Notes: a model not told the origin generated them from the sequence alone. DNA of 64,000 bases from Devosia sp. (GCF_024707125.1 NZ_JANQAH010000009.1:682001-746000); one strand, 5' to 3'. Positions 36,456 to 45,702 are shown, counted from the stretch's first letter. Made by a program: numbers and translations.

Positions 36456-36470
36456 TTAAACTTTTCTTAA
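36456..36470. promoter_or_regulatory. CtrA-type box TTAA-N7-TTAA (proximal)
   Basis: TTAAACTTTTCTTAA is a second exact TTAA-N7-TTAA match, centred 69 bp before the start codon at 36532, a suitable distance for binding at a -35 region. CtrA is the cell-cycle regulator of alphaproteobacteria. Confidence 0.75.
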
Positions 36471-36531
36471 AATTGTGCTAAAACCCTTTCTGCGGCGTCG
36501 CCAGTTGCGGCGCGAGTAGGGCGGGGTTGTT

Positions 36532-37617
36532 ATGCATTCTGAGTTTGCGTTCTTGGTGCACCCAAGAAATACGCTGCGTGCAGATATGGGTATACTGTTC
36601 GGCAAGCCGTTCTCGCTGGTTCCAGAGGTCATCTGGCGTAGCGCGCTGAAGCATCTTCCGGTGCCGCCGATGGTTACAGGCAAGATGTCTCGGGTTGATC
36701 TGCCTGGGAAAGTTGTCGGCAGGATCATTACTGTTCCTCTGACGCCGACGCAGTTGCTTACACTGCCGCGCTCGCAGGTGCAGGGCCGTATTTCTGCTGC
36801 GATCGACAAGGCACGCGATCTTGGCGCTTCCGTCGTGGGTCTCGGGGCGCTCACCGCACCGGCTTCCGTGGGCGGCAAGGCCTTTGCCAAGCGCAGCGAT
36901 ATCGGCGTCACCAATGGCAATGCCTTTACGGCGGCCATGACGCTGCAGGCCATTGAAAAGCTGACCGCCTCGCTTGGCCACGATCCGCTGATTGCCATGG
37001 TCGGCGCGACGGGTAGTGTCGGCTCGTGCCTGACCCGGCTCTATGCCCGCAAGCACCCCGGCCGTCTTCTCCTGGTTGCGCGCAACGAAAAGCGTCTGGA
37101 AGCGCTGGCTGCCGATGTCCGTCGTGATGGCGTCGAAGCCACCGTGAGCACAGACATGGCGGATGTGGCCAAGGCCGATCTCGTCGTCCTGCTGACGTCC
37201 TCGCCCGATGCCCTGCTGCGCAGCGAACACCTCAAGCGCGGCGCCATCGTTCTCGATGACACCGTGCCGCGCAACACCGATGAGCGCCTCCTTACCGAGC
37301 GCCCGGACGTTCTGATCGTCGACGGCGGCCTCGTTGAAATTCCGGGCTTTGATCTGCGCGGCTCGATCGCGCTGGCGCCCAAGCTTGCCTATGCGTGCCT
37401 TGCCGAAACCATGCTGCTCGCCCTCTCTGGTCACCAGGGGCACTTCTGCATGGGCGACGCTCAGCTCGATCAGGCAGAGCACATCCTCAAGCTGGCAAAA
37501 GAGCACGAGCATCTGGGCTTCCACCTCGCCCCGTTCCGGTCCTTTGGCCGGCTGATCGAAGACGCCCCCTCCCGCACATTCGCACCCGCAGAGGAGCAGG
37601 TCATATGCGCCGCATAG
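36532..37617 (+). CDS. NAD(P)-binding protein resembling cyanobacterial acyl-ACP reductase (COG5322-type)
   Basis: A 361-residue protein with a Rossmann motif VGATGSVGSCLTRLYARKHP at residues about 163-182 and preceding VGLGALTAPASVGGKAF, a layout like the long-chain acyl-ACP reductases of cyanobacteria and other COG5322 proteins (predicted amino-acid dehydrogenases). The N-terminal FLVHPRNTLRADMGILFG resembles the same group. Function in proteobacteria is not established; fatty-aldehyde formation is one option. The gene overlaps the next, an NDH-2-like flavoprotein, by 13 bp, so the two products probably work together. Two CtrA-type boxes precede it. Confidence 0.65.
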   Translation: MHSEFAFLVHPRNTLRADMGILFGKPFSLVPEVIWRSALKHLPVPPMVTGKMSRVDLPGKVVGRIITVPLTPTQLLTLPRSQVQGRISAAIDKARDLGASVVGLGALTAPASVGGKAFAKRSDIGVTNGNAFTAAMTLQAIEKLTASLGHDPLIAMVGATGSVGSCLTRLYARKHPGRLLLVARNEKRLEALAADVRRDGVEATVSTDMADVAKADLVVLLTSSPDALLRSEHLKRGAIVLDDTVPRNTDERLLTERPDVLIVDGGLVEIPGFDLRGSIALAPKLAYACLAETMLLALSGHQGHFCMGDAQLDQAEHILKLAKEHEHLGFHLAPFRSFGRLIEDAPSRTFAPAEEQVICAA

Positions 37618-38879
37618 TCATCCTGGGCGGCGGTTATGCCGGCCTGCACGCCTTTTCCGTCCTGCGTTCGCGCCTCGGTTCCCAGGTCGCGCGCGGCGAG
37701 GTCGAGCTGACCCTGATCTCGCGCGATGGGCACCACACCTATCACGGCTGGACCGGTGAAGTGCTGTCCGGCGATCTGGCTGTGGGCAGCACATTGACCC
37801 CGATCCAGCCGATCCTGGGCAATAGCTTCGTGCAGGGCGAAGTTGTTTCCGCAGATCTGCCCGGCCGGACGCTGACCGTGCAGGGCGAGGGGGCCCCGCG
37901 GGAAATCAAGTTCGAGCATCTCGTGATCGCCGCCGGGTCCGTCGATCCCTTCGATCGCATTCCCGGGCTCGCCGAGAACGGCTGGTGCGTCAAGAATTCG
38001 CGCGACATGCAAAAGCTCGTCGGCGAACTCGAAAGCCGCGATGCCGTTGCCCAGACGACGCGCAATGTCGTGGTCGTTGGCGGCGGGCTTGCCGGTGTCG
38101 AAACGGCCTCCGCTCTTGCCGCCCGCTATGGTCGCGCGGGTTCGGGCAAGGTCAATGTCCACCTTGTTTCCTCCAGCGACAAGCTCCTGCCCTCGCTGCG
38201 CCCCGACTTTACCCATATCGCCGAGACGGCTACGCGCCAGCTCCTCGATCAGGGCGTACAGCTCCATCAGGGCGTGCGCGTCTCGCAGATCCTGGCCGGC
38301 CATGTCGAACTCGCCAACGGCGCGACCGTCGCGTCCGATCTGTCGGTCGTGGCGGCCGGGGTGAGTTTTAGCGTCCTGCCTGGCACTGAATCGCTGCCGC
38401 GCAATGGCGTTGGCCAGATCATTGCCGACGAAGACCTGCGTGTTCGCGGCAGTCACAATATCTGGGTTGCCGGCGACATCGCGGCCGTGCCGCACCCGGT
38501 CACCGGCGAACCTTGCCCGACCAATGCGCTCTTTGCCATGAAGCAGGGCGACTGCGTCGGTCGCAACATTGCCCGCACCATCAAGGGCCAGCCGGTCAAG
38601 GGCTTCAACTTCCGCGGCCTTGGTCAGGCGGCGGGCCTTGCCGGCCAGCGTGGCATCACCGAGCTTTGGGGCCTGCAGTTTACCGGGCGCCTCGCCTGGG
38701 TCATCCGCGTCCTGTTCTTTGCCTGGTTCATGCCCTCCCATCGCCGTGCCCTTTCGGTTCTTTCGCACCTGTCGCAGAACGCCTGGGGCGCAACGCTGGG
38801 CAGGATCACGGGTGGCAGAACGGCGCCCGCTGCCGAGCGCCCGGCGGCCGTGCCGAACCTTTCGGGTCGTCTGCGCTAA
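37605..38879 (+). CDS. NAD(P)/FAD-dependent oxidoreductase, NDH-2-like
   Basis: A 424-residue flavoprotein starting at ATG 37605, inside the end of the previous gene; this start gives the FAD motif IVILGGGYAGLHA at residues 4-16. A second Rossmann motif VVVVGGGLAGVETASALA (about 152-169) binds NAD(P)H, and NIWVAGDIAAVP (about 285-296) is the usual FAD-contacting segment. The C-terminal part (LAWVIRVLFFAWFMPSH, about 365-381) is hydrophobic and could anchor it to the inner membrane as in type II NADH dehydrogenases. The electron acceptor, quinone or the partner protein, is not determined. Confidence 0.85.
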   Translation: MRRIVILGGGYAGLHAFSVLRSRLGSQVARGEVELTLISRDGHHTYHGWTGEVLSGDLAVGSTLTPIQPILGNSFVQGEVVSADLPGRTLTVQGEGAPREIKFEHLVIAAGSVDPFDRIPGLAENGWCVKNSRDMQKLVGELESRDAVAQTTRNVVVVGGGLAGVETASALAARYGRAGSGKVNVHLVSSSDKLLPSLRPDFTHIAETATRQLLDQGVQLHQGVRVSQILAGHVELANGATVASDLSVVAAGVSFSVLPGTESLPRNGVGQIIADEDLRVRGSHNIWVAGDIAAVPHPVTGEPCPTNALFAMKQGDCVGRNIARTIKGQPVKGFNFRGLGQAAGLAGQRGITELWGLQFTGRLAWVIRVLFFAWFMPSHRRALSVLSHLSQNAWGATLGRITGGRTAPAAERPAAVPNLSGRLR

Positions 38880-39024
38880 GGCCGTTCAGGGGAGCGACGC
38901 GGTGTGTTGCTCCCTGCTTTCTTCGCTTGGTCCGGCTTCCGCCGGTGCCCGCAGCGCGCTAATGCGGGCCGCGTTTCCGTTGCACCCGACCCATGTCGGA
39001 GCGGTTGATCCACCGCCGCGAATG

Positions 39025-39061
39025 TTAAGGATTCAGTAATACCAAGTTAAGGTTGTGTTAC
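39025..39061. promoter_or_regulatory. Two near-consensus CtrA boxes before sqdB
   Basis: TTAAGGATTCAGTAA (39025-39039) and TTAAGGTTGTGTTAC (39047-39061) each match TTAA-N7-TTAA at seven of eight positions and are 22 bp apart. The first contains a GATTC (GANTC) site. They lie 71-107 bp before the sqdB start codon. Confidence 0.5.
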
Positions 39062-39131
39062 CGCTACCTCTTCCGGGAGTATCGGTCGAATTTCGTCGTG
39101 ATAGCCTCTTCCACCGGCGAGGAGGCAACCG

Positions 39132-40325
39132 ATGAAGTCAGTTCTTATCCTTGGCGGTGATGGCTTTTGCGGCTGGCCGACTAGCCTGCATCTGTCAGCC
39201 AACGGCTATCGCGTTGGTATCATCGACAATCTCTCGCGCCGGCATATCGACGATGAGCTGGGTGCGGCCAGTCTCACCCCGATCGCCTCTATCGGCCAGC
39301 GCCTGCAGGCCTGGCATGGCGTTGCCGGCCAGACGATCGACTATTTCCATATCGACATTGCCAACGACTATGCCGGGCTGCGCGACGCCATCGACAGCTT
39401 CAAACCCGATGCCGTGGTGCACTTTGCCGAGCAGCGCGCCGCGCCCTATTCGATGACCAATGCGACGCATAAGCGCTACACCGTCGACAACAATATCCGC
39501 GGCACCCACAATCTGCTCGTCGCCATTTCCGAACTGGGCCGGGACATCCATGTGGTGCACCTGGGGACCATGGGGGTCTATGGCTATGACGGCTCGGGCC
39601 TTGAAATTCCGGAGGGCTATCTGGATGTGGTCGTGAAGGGGCCGAACGAAGAGGTCTATCCCCGTTCCATCCTGTTCCCCACCGCGCCCGGCTCGGTTTA
39701 CCACATGACCAAGTCCATGGATCAGTTGCTGTTCCAGTTCTATGCCCGCAATGACGAGCTGCGGATCACCGACCTCCATCAGGGTATCGTCTGGGGCACG
39801 CAGACCGAAGAGACGCGCCTCCACGACGATCTGATCAACCGCTTCGATTATGATGGCGATTATGGCACCGTGCTCAATCGCTTCCTCATGCAGGCCGCGG
39901 TCGGGCATGCCCTGACCGTGCACGGCACCGGCGGGCAGACGCGAGCTCTCATCAATATCCAGGATACGGTTCGCTGCATTCGCCTGGCGATCGAGCATCC
40001 GCCCCAGCGCGGCGATCGGGTCAAGATCTTCAACCAGGTGGCCGAGACGCAGCGCGTGCGCGATCTGGCCAAGACCATTTCCGAGATGACCGGCGCCCGC
40101 ATCGCCTATGTCGACAATCCGCGCAAGGAGGCGGCGGAGAACGACCTGCGCGTCTCAAACGCAACCTTCCGCGCTCTCGGGCTCAAGCCCATCCTGCTCG
40201 ATCAGCAGCTTTTCAACGAAACCATCGAAATCGTCGAGCGGTTCAAGGACCGGTACAATCCGGCGGTGGTGGCGGCCCGATCCGTCTGGACGCGCGACAA
40301 CAAGCCGGGCGTCGTCAAGGATTGA
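39132..40325 (+). CDS. sqdB: UDP-sulfoquinovose synthase
   Basis: A 397-residue short-chain dehydrogenase/reductase that converts UDP-glucose and sulfite to UDP-sulfoquinovose using bound NAD+. The family N-terminus LILGGDGFCGWPTSLHLS (residues 5-22), NLSRRHIDDELGAASLTPI (about 35-53), FAEQRAAPYSM (about 97-107), HLGTMGVYGYDG (about 138-149) and the catalytic YHMTK (about 196-200) are all typical of SqdB. The usual SqdC/SqdD/SqdX partners of sulfolipid synthesis are not next to it; instead a BcsB-like protein starts 7 bp downstream, followed by a processive glycosyltransferase. Confidence 0.93.
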   Translation: MKSVLILGGDGFCGWPTSLHLSANGYRVGIIDNLSRRHIDDELGAASLTPIASIGQRLQAWHGVAGQTIDYFHIDIANDYAGLRDAIDSFKPDAVVHFAEQRAAPYSMTNATHKRYTVDNNIRGTHNLLVAISELGRDIHVVHLGTMGVYGYDGSGLEIPEGYLDVVVKGPNEEVYPRSILFPTAPGSVYHMTKSMDQLLFQFYARNDELRITDLHQGIVWGTQTEETRLHDDLINRFDYDGDYGTVLNRFLMQAAVGHALTVHGTGGQTRALINIQDTVRCIRLAIEHPPQRGDRVKIFNQVAETQRVRDLAKTISEMTGARIAYVDNPRKEAAENDLRVSNATFRALGLKPILLDQQLFNETIEIVERFKDRYNPAVVAARSVWTRDNKPGVVKD

Positions 40326-40332
40326 AACCAGC

Positions 40333-41946
40333 ATGCGCGAAATCCTGAGGCTCATCACTTTCGCCGTCATCACCTTTGGCATCACCGCTCTGGCCCTGCT
40401 GTTCAGCAATCCCGAATTTGCGCAGGGCATCAGTCAGCGGCTTGGCCTCATCGATCCACTGGAAGAAGGCGCCAGCGAGCGCCTCGCCGAAAGCAGTACG
40501 GTCATCCGCGTTTACCGCCCGCACCTGGGCACCTGGCTCGGCCTGCAGGGCTTTCCGTCCCAGGCCAGCCTGCGCTTTCCGGTTCCCGCCGCCGAAGGGA
40601 TCATCGGCGGACAGCTACAGCTCGACCTTGAAACCAACCTCATCGAACGGGGCGACGGGCTCGTCAGAATTCTGGTCAACGGACGCGAGCGTGATGCGCT
40701 GGTGCTGGCTTCCGGTCTCGACCACCAGCGCCTGACCTACGACCTCCTGCCCGCTGACATTGCTGCTGGAGAAATCGTCGTCAGCCTCGCCGGCAATGGC
40801 ACGACCAATCAGGGCCAGATCTGCCCCACCAATGTAACCAATCTCGGCGCATCGGTGGAGGTCCTGGCCTCAAGCGGCGTCCTTCTCGAACTGGACCAGC
40901 CCCGGTCCGACGCCGCGACCAGGGTTGTGCTGGCGCCCGATCCCTTGTCCTTCGATGCCGCCGGGCTTCCGGCCATGGCCGCCTGGGCGACGCAATACCT
41001 CTCCCGAAAGGGCGTCGCCGCAGAACTGGCGCCGGCAGAACTCGATCAGACCCTGCTGCTTGTCGCCTCGGCCGACGCGCCCATCACCCTGTCCGAAGCT
41101 GGTCGGGTTACCGCCGCCGGGACCGAAGGGGTCGACGCCATCGGCCTATTGCGCGGGGCGGCCCTGCCATCGAGCTATGGCCGGACCTGGCCGCTGCCGG
41201 TCGAAGCACTGACGACCGACCTTCTGGCGCACACGTTCCGGGGCTCGAGCCGCTGGACCCTCGACTACAAGGTGGCGGACCTGCCCGGGGGACGCGCCCC
41301 CGCCGTCTTGAACCTTGCTTTGCGAACCAGCCAATTGCAGGGCGACAATCGCTGGACTTTGCGCGTTTTGCTCAACGGGCGCCTCGTCCATACCGCGACC
41401 TATCCGGGCGCGTCCGAACGCCTCGACGCTGCCATTGCCCTTCCCCCCGAGGCGCAGGGCTTTGCCAATCAGATCGTGGTCACCCTCGTGGACAATTCGC
41501 CCAATGACGGGATCTGCCGGGCCGGCCCCGAGGCCGCGGCACAATTGCTGCCCGAAACCAGCCTCGACCCGGCCTCGACCCCGGCCAATGACAAGCAGCG
41601 TCTCGTCACCCATCTCGCCGCCGCCGAGCATATCGCCATAACCGCGCCACCGGGTGCGTCGCTGGGTGCAACGAGCCGCGCCGCCGGGCTCCTCGATCTC
41701 ACCCTGCCGCTCGACCGGCCGCTCGCCTTCGCGGCCAACGACGGCGTCACCATCCAGCTCATCGACACGGCCCAATTGACCCAAGGCACTGCACCGACAG
41801 TGCCGGAGGGCGCCACGGCCGCCTATCTCGTGGTGCCATCCCGCAGCGCCGACGCCGATGGCGTCGCGGTCCTCCCCTATGGCTCCCAAGCCCAGCCGGT
41901 CGCTCTGCCGGCCGAGGCCACCGCGGGGCTGCTAGTCTCATGGTAG
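40333..41946 (+). CDS. BcsB-like periplasmic polysaccharide-synthesis protein
   Basis: A 537-residue protein starting at ATG 40333 (MREILRLITFAVITFG), 7 bp after sqdB; the open frame upstream lies within sqdB. Residues about 6-24 are one membrane segment, and the rest is a beta-rich periplasmic region with two similar halves (LRFPVPAAEGIIGGQLQLDL near 77; VLNLALRTSQLQGDNRWTLR near 325), resembling the alternating carbohydrate-binding and flavodoxin-like domains of BcsB, the cellulose synthase partner. Unlike BcsB there is no clear C-terminal membrane anchor. It overlaps the glycosyltransferase gene by 7 bp, the same pairing as bcsA-bcsB in reverse order. The assignment is by pattern only. Confidence 0.55.
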   Translation: MREILRLITFAVITFGITALALLFSNPEFAQGISQRLGLIDPLEEGASERLAESSTVIRVYRPHLGTWLGLQGFPSQASLRFPVPAAEGIIGGQLQLDLETNLIERGDGLVRILVNGRERDALVLASGLDHQRLTYDLLPADIAAGEIVVSLAGNGTTNQGQICPTNVTNLGASVEVLASSGVLLELDQPRSDAATRVVLAPDPLSFDAAGLPAMAAWATQYLSRKGVAAELAPAELDQTLLLVASADAPITLSEAGRVTAAGTEGVDAIGLLRGAALPSSYGRTWPLPVEALTTDLLAHTFRGSSRWTLDYKVADLPGGRAPAVLNLALRTSQLQGDNRWTLRVLLNGRLVHTATYPGASERLDAAIALPPEAQGFANQIVVTLVDNSPNDGICRAGPEAAAQLLPETSLDPASTPANDKQRLVTHLAAAEHIAITAPPGASLGATSRAAGLLDLTLPLDRPLAFAANDGVTIQLIDTAQLTQGTAPTVPEGATAAYLVVPSRSADADGVAVLPYGSQAQPVALPAEATAGLLVSW

Positions 41947-43811
41947 AAACGGAGCAGCGCGCGGCCCTACAGCAGGAACTGTCCGAGCATCAGTTCGCTT
42001 CTATCGATTCCGCGCCGCCCCACCTCTCCCGCCCGCTTCCCGCCAGCGTGGCGCCGCAGGTGCTGGCCGTGTTCTCGGTGACATCCTTCCTGCTGGTGGC
42101 GCTCTTTAACCTGGTGCCCGCCATGCAGGCGCTCTTTCCCGAGCGCGATCTCTATGTGACCCGCTATGCGGGCGGCCATACGGTGCCGCTCCGCCTTTTC
42201 ATCATCAGCTTCTATATTGCCTTCGCCTCCGCCATCCACACCGGCTGGCTCCTGCGGCTGCGGTTCTTTTTCGACCTCTTCCTGCCCTTTGCGCTCTTCT
42301 GCGCCACCTTTGACCTCTGCAATGCGATCATCACGCATCTGACCGGCACGGCCATGCCATTGCACGGCATGGGCATTGTCTCGGGCCTCGTCGGCTTCTT
42401 CCTCTTTGCCACCTGCCTGCTCCGGAATGCCGACATGCCCGGCCATGTCGATGGTCCCCTGCATCCCCGGTTCAAATTGGTGTCGTTGCTGACCATTGTG
42501 CTGGCGGTGGCACTCGCCGCCACGCTGTCTGCGCTCGTGGCGCAGGCCCACCTCTCGGTGGTCACTGAGTTGCGCAGCGTCGCCCTGCTCGGCGGCGTCA
42601 GCGTGGGCGTCTTCCTGCTCATCCCGCTGCTTTTCTTCCTGCTCAATATCCTCGCGGCCGTGCAGAACATTTTCCGCTCGACGCCCAGTTTCGCCCCCGA
42701 CATCACCATTATCGTGCCCGCCTTCAACGAAAAGCACGCCATTGGCGCCGTCATCGCCAGCACCGAGGCGGCCGCGGCCCGCTATGGGGGCGGGGTGACC
42801 TTCATTGTCATCGACAACAATTCCACCGACGGAACCGCAGAAGCCGCGGAAGCCGCCTTTGCCAAATGCGAGCATATGCGCTGCGAGCTGCTGTTCGAGC
42901 CGGGAAAGGGCAAGTCCCGCGCGCTCAATCGCGGCCTTGCTGCCGTGCAAACGGATTATTTCGCTCGCCTTGACGCCGATACCCTCCTCGACCCCGAGGC
43001 GCTTGCGCTCTCCTTCCGGCATTTCGGCCGGCCCTTCGTCGGGGCCGTGGGTGGCCTCGCCCTGGCGCCGGGCGGCGGCCCTTTTGACGGCGCGCGCCTC
43101 ATCGAGATCCTGCTCAAGCTCGGCTATGATCAGGTGGCTTTCGGTGCCGCCGACTCGATCTTCGGCATTCCCGGCATGTTCGCCTGCTACAACACTGAAG
43201 CCGCGCGGCTGGTGGGTGGGTTTGCGCAGGGCATGAACGGGGAAGACACAGATATTTCGCTGCGCATCGGCGAGGCCGGCTATCGCCTGGTCGTTGATCC
43301 CGATGCCACCTTCATCTCCGAAGTGCCCCGCACCTTTGCGCACCTGCGCGAACAGCGGCACCGCTGGTTCCGCTCGATCTTTCACGTCACGGCGCGCAAC
43401 CGGCATCTTTTCCGGGTCGGTGCACCATCGGTGCGCGGGCACATCATCATCCCCTTCATGTTAGCCAATACGGCGCGTCGGGCCATGGCCTGGCCCCTCC
43501 TGCTGTTCGCCATCAACTTTCTCGCGCTGCATCCCGATCCGCTCAGCGAGATAACCATCGCTTCGGACCTGGCACTGCTGTTGGGCGCCCCGATGATCAA
43601 TGCCATGATCGCCATCATCGTGAACCTGCGCTTCGAAGCGCTGCGCTACATCCCGGTCTACATCCTCTTTCGCATGTTGCGCGCCTATCTGACGCTGGAA
43701 TCGATGCTTTCCATGACCTTTGAAACCTATGCCCGCCATGGCCGCAGCGACCACGGTCAGATCAGCGAAGACGCCCTTGGGATGACACCGGTCAAACAGC
43801 ACGCAATCTAA
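41940..43811 (+). CDS. Membrane glycosyltransferase, processive family 2 (BcsA/hyaluronan-synthase-like)
   Basis: A 623-residue inner-membrane enzyme. About five hydrophobic segments precede residue 240; the GT-A catalytic domain spans about 253-490 and more membrane segments follow. Motifs are ITIIVPAFNEKHAIG (about 255-269), the Asp pair of IDNNSTDG, FARLDADTLLDPEAL (about 341-355), the base-containing NGEDTDISLRIGEAGY (about 432-447) and EQRHRWFRS (about 470-478), the QxxRW signature of chain-forming synthases. It should polymerise a nucleotide sugar and export the chain, with the BcsB-like protein as periplasmic partner. No PilZ domain was seen. Confidence 0.87.
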   Translation: MVETEQRAALQQELSEHQFASIDSAPPHLSRPLPASVAPQVLAVFSVTSFLLVALFNLVPAMQALFPERDLYVTRYAGGHTVPLRLFIISFYIAFASAIHTGWLLRLRFFFDLFLPFALFCATFDLCNAIITHLTGTAMPLHGMGIVSGLVGFFLFATCLLRNADMPGHVDGPLHPRFKLVSLLTIVLAVALAATLSALVAQAHLSVVTELRSVALLGGVSVGVFLLIPLLFFLLNILAAVQNIFRSTPSFAPDITIIVPAFNEKHAIGAVIASTEAAAARYGGGVTFIVIDNNSTDGTAEAAEAAFAKCEHMRCELLFEPGKGKSRALNRGLAAVQTDYFARLDADTLLDPEALALSFRHFGRPFVGAVGGLALAPGGGPFDGARLIEILLKLGYDQVAFGAADSIFGIPGMFACYNTEAARLVGGFAQGMNGEDTDISLRIGEAGYRLVVDPDATFISEVPRTFAHLREQRHRWFRSIFHVTARNRHLFRVGAPSVRGHIIIPFMLANTARRAMAWPLLLFAINFLALHPDPLSEITIASDLALLLGAPMINAMIAIIVNLRFEALRYIPVYILFRMLRAYLTLESMLSMTFETYARHGRSDHGQISEDALGMTPVKQHAI

Positions 43812-44034
43812 CCGCCATGCGTGGCGCCGGCCGTCATCAAGCCTGAGCACTCTGGTGCCAGACTGGCCTTTGGGACAGCGGATATCCGGCCCAGGGAAAT
43901 TGCCAGGCAAATTCGTCAAATTACTTCAAAAGTAAATCGTTGATCTCGCAAAGAATGGGTGGCAAGGTGAGTCAAATTCTAGAATAAATGCCGTAAGTGC
44001 TTGTCTTTACATTCAATTCATATCGAGTTGATTT

Positions 44035-45702
44035 ATGGGTCTTCTTACCAACGCGACGGCGGCACTCTTCCTGTCCATTGCCCTAGGACATCTGATCGGG
44101 CGCCTCCGCATCGGGCCTGTTCAGCTTGGTGGCGTCTGCGGCACGCTTTTTGTGGCGCTGGCCATCGGACAACTGGGCGTCACGGTCAGCAACGACCTCA
44201 AGAACACCGCCTTCGCCCTGTTCATCTTTGCCCTGGGCTTTTCGGCGGGACCCCAGTTTTTCGTCAATATTCGCTCCGGCTGGCGCTACGGCATCTTCTC
44301 GCTCATCGAGGTCGTCACCGTCCTCGCGTTGGTGGCCCTGGCCACCGTCATGTTCGGTTTCGACGCCGGCACGGCGGCTGGCCTTTTTGCCGGCTCTGCC
44401 ACTGAATCCGCTGTGCTTGGCACCGCCGCGGAGGCGATTTCGCGTCTTGGGCTCGACGCAGCGGAAGCCGGTCGGCTCGAGGCCAACCTCGCGACGGCCT
44501 ATAGCGTCACCTATATCTTCGGCCTCGTCGCCATCGTGGTCTTCATCACCCAGATCGCGCCCCTGATCCTCAAGGTCGACCTCGCGGAAGAAGCGCGCAA
44601 GCTGGGCGAAAAGCTGGGCTCGGGCGACACCGACGAATATGAGCCGGGCCTGCCAGCCCTCGTCGGGCGCGCCTTTCGCGCCGGTCCGGTGGCAGGCAGT
44701 ACGGTGGGCGAATTTGAACGCAGCCGCCACAACTTCGTGACCATCGAGCGCCTCAAGCGCGGTCGCGACATCATCGAGGCGGGACGCGATACCGTCATCG
44801 AGGCAGACGACATTCTGTTCCTCCTGGGCCGCCGCCAATCCATCATCACCGCGCAGGACAAGCTCGGCGAGGAAGTGCCGGTCCCCAATGGCGGCAATGT
44901 TCCCATCACCTCGCTGGACCTGGTGCTGATGCGCAAGGATGCGTTCGGCCTGAGCGTGAGCCAGTTGCGCCGGGCCGCCGGCCCCGAACTGCAGCGCGGC
45001 GTGTTCATTTCGGGCATTCGCCGGCTGGACCGCGCCATCCCCGTCCTGCCCGGCACCATCCTGCAGCAGGGCGACATTCTTACCCTTTATGGCACCGAGG
45101 CCGCGGTCACCCGCGCCGCCAAGGAACTGGGGCACAAGCTGCCGCCGACCGACCAGACCGATTTCGTCTTCCTCGGTCTCGGCATTGTCGTCGGGCTCTT
45201 TATCGGCGGCCTCAGTTTCAAGGCTGGGGCGCTCGATCTGACCCTGGGCACCGGCGGCGGTGCGCTGATCGCCGGCCTGGTCTTCGGTTGGTTGCACATG
45301 CACTTCCCGCGCCACGGCACTTTGCCCGTGCCCGCCATCGAGTTCATGAAGGATTTTGGGCTTTCCGCCTTCATCGCCTGCGTTGGTCTGTCCGCAGGCC
45401 CCGATGCCATTCGCCTGATTGCCGAATATGGGCTGCAACTGCCGCTTCTGGGGCTGCTGGTCTCGGCGCTTCCCGCGCTGGTCTCGCTGTTCGTCGGCTG
45501 GAAGCTGATGAAGATCGAAGCCCCGATCCTGCTCGGCGCCATCGCCGGCCAGCATTGCTCGACCCCAGCCATCACCGCCCTCGTCTCCCAGTCCAAAAGC
45601 GGGATTCCGGTCATCGGCTACACAGTCACCTACGCCATTTCCAACGTCCTGCTGCCCTTGATGGGGCCGGTCGTCGTCGGCATGGCGTCGGCCTTGCAAT
45701 AG
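44035..45702 (+). CDS. Aspartate:alanine exchanger family antiporter, first copy
   Basis: A 555-residue inner-membrane protein of the AspT/AAE family: two blocks of hydrophobic segments (residues about 5-185 and 380-555) flank two cytosolic TrkA-C-type domains (about 200-370; FVTIERLKRGRDIIEAG, GDILTLYGTEAAVTRAAKEL). The family motif FSAGPQFFVNIRSG lies near 66. In the known cycle AspT brings in aspartate and exports alanine, an electrogenic exchange. A second copy follows at 50 bp and aspartate 4-decarboxylase after that. A 223-bp gap upstream presumably holds the promoter. Confidence 0.88.
   Translation: MGLLTNATAALFLSIALGHLIGRLRIGPVQLGGVCGTLFVALAIGQLGVTVSNDLKNTAFALFIFALGFSAGPQFFVNIRSGWRYGIFSLIEVVTVLALVALATVMFGFDAGTAAGLFAGSATESAVLGTAAEAISRLGLDAAEAGRLEANLATAYSVTYIFGLVAIVVFITQIAPLILKVDLAEEARKLGEKLGSGDTDEYEPGLPALVGRAFRAGPVAGSTVGEFERSRHNFVTIERLKRGRDIIEAGRDTVIEADDILFLLGRRQSIITAQDKLGEEVPVPNGGNVPITSLDLVLMRKDAFGLSVSQLRRAAGPELQRGVFISGIRRLDRAIPVLPGTILQQGDILTLYGTEAAVTRAAKELGHKLPPTDQTDFVFLGLGIVVGLFIGGLSFKAGALDLTLGTGGGALIAGLVFGWLHMHFPRHGTLPVPAIEFMKDFGLSAFIACVGLSAGPDAIRLIAEYGLQLPLLGLLVSALPALVSLFVGWKLMKIEAPILLGAIAGQHCSTPAITALVSQSKSGIPVIGYTVTYAISNVLLPLMGPVVVGMASALQ

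Noticed and set aside
43940..43951. TTGATCTCGCAA as an FNR/FixK box before the AspT-like genes
   Set aside because: Half-sites TTGA and GCAA are separated by four bases instead of six.
44083..45699. Long antisense open frame (538 codons) across the first AspT-like gene
   Set aside because: Composition artefact of GC-rich third positions; no domain seen, while the plus strand encodes a conserved transporter.
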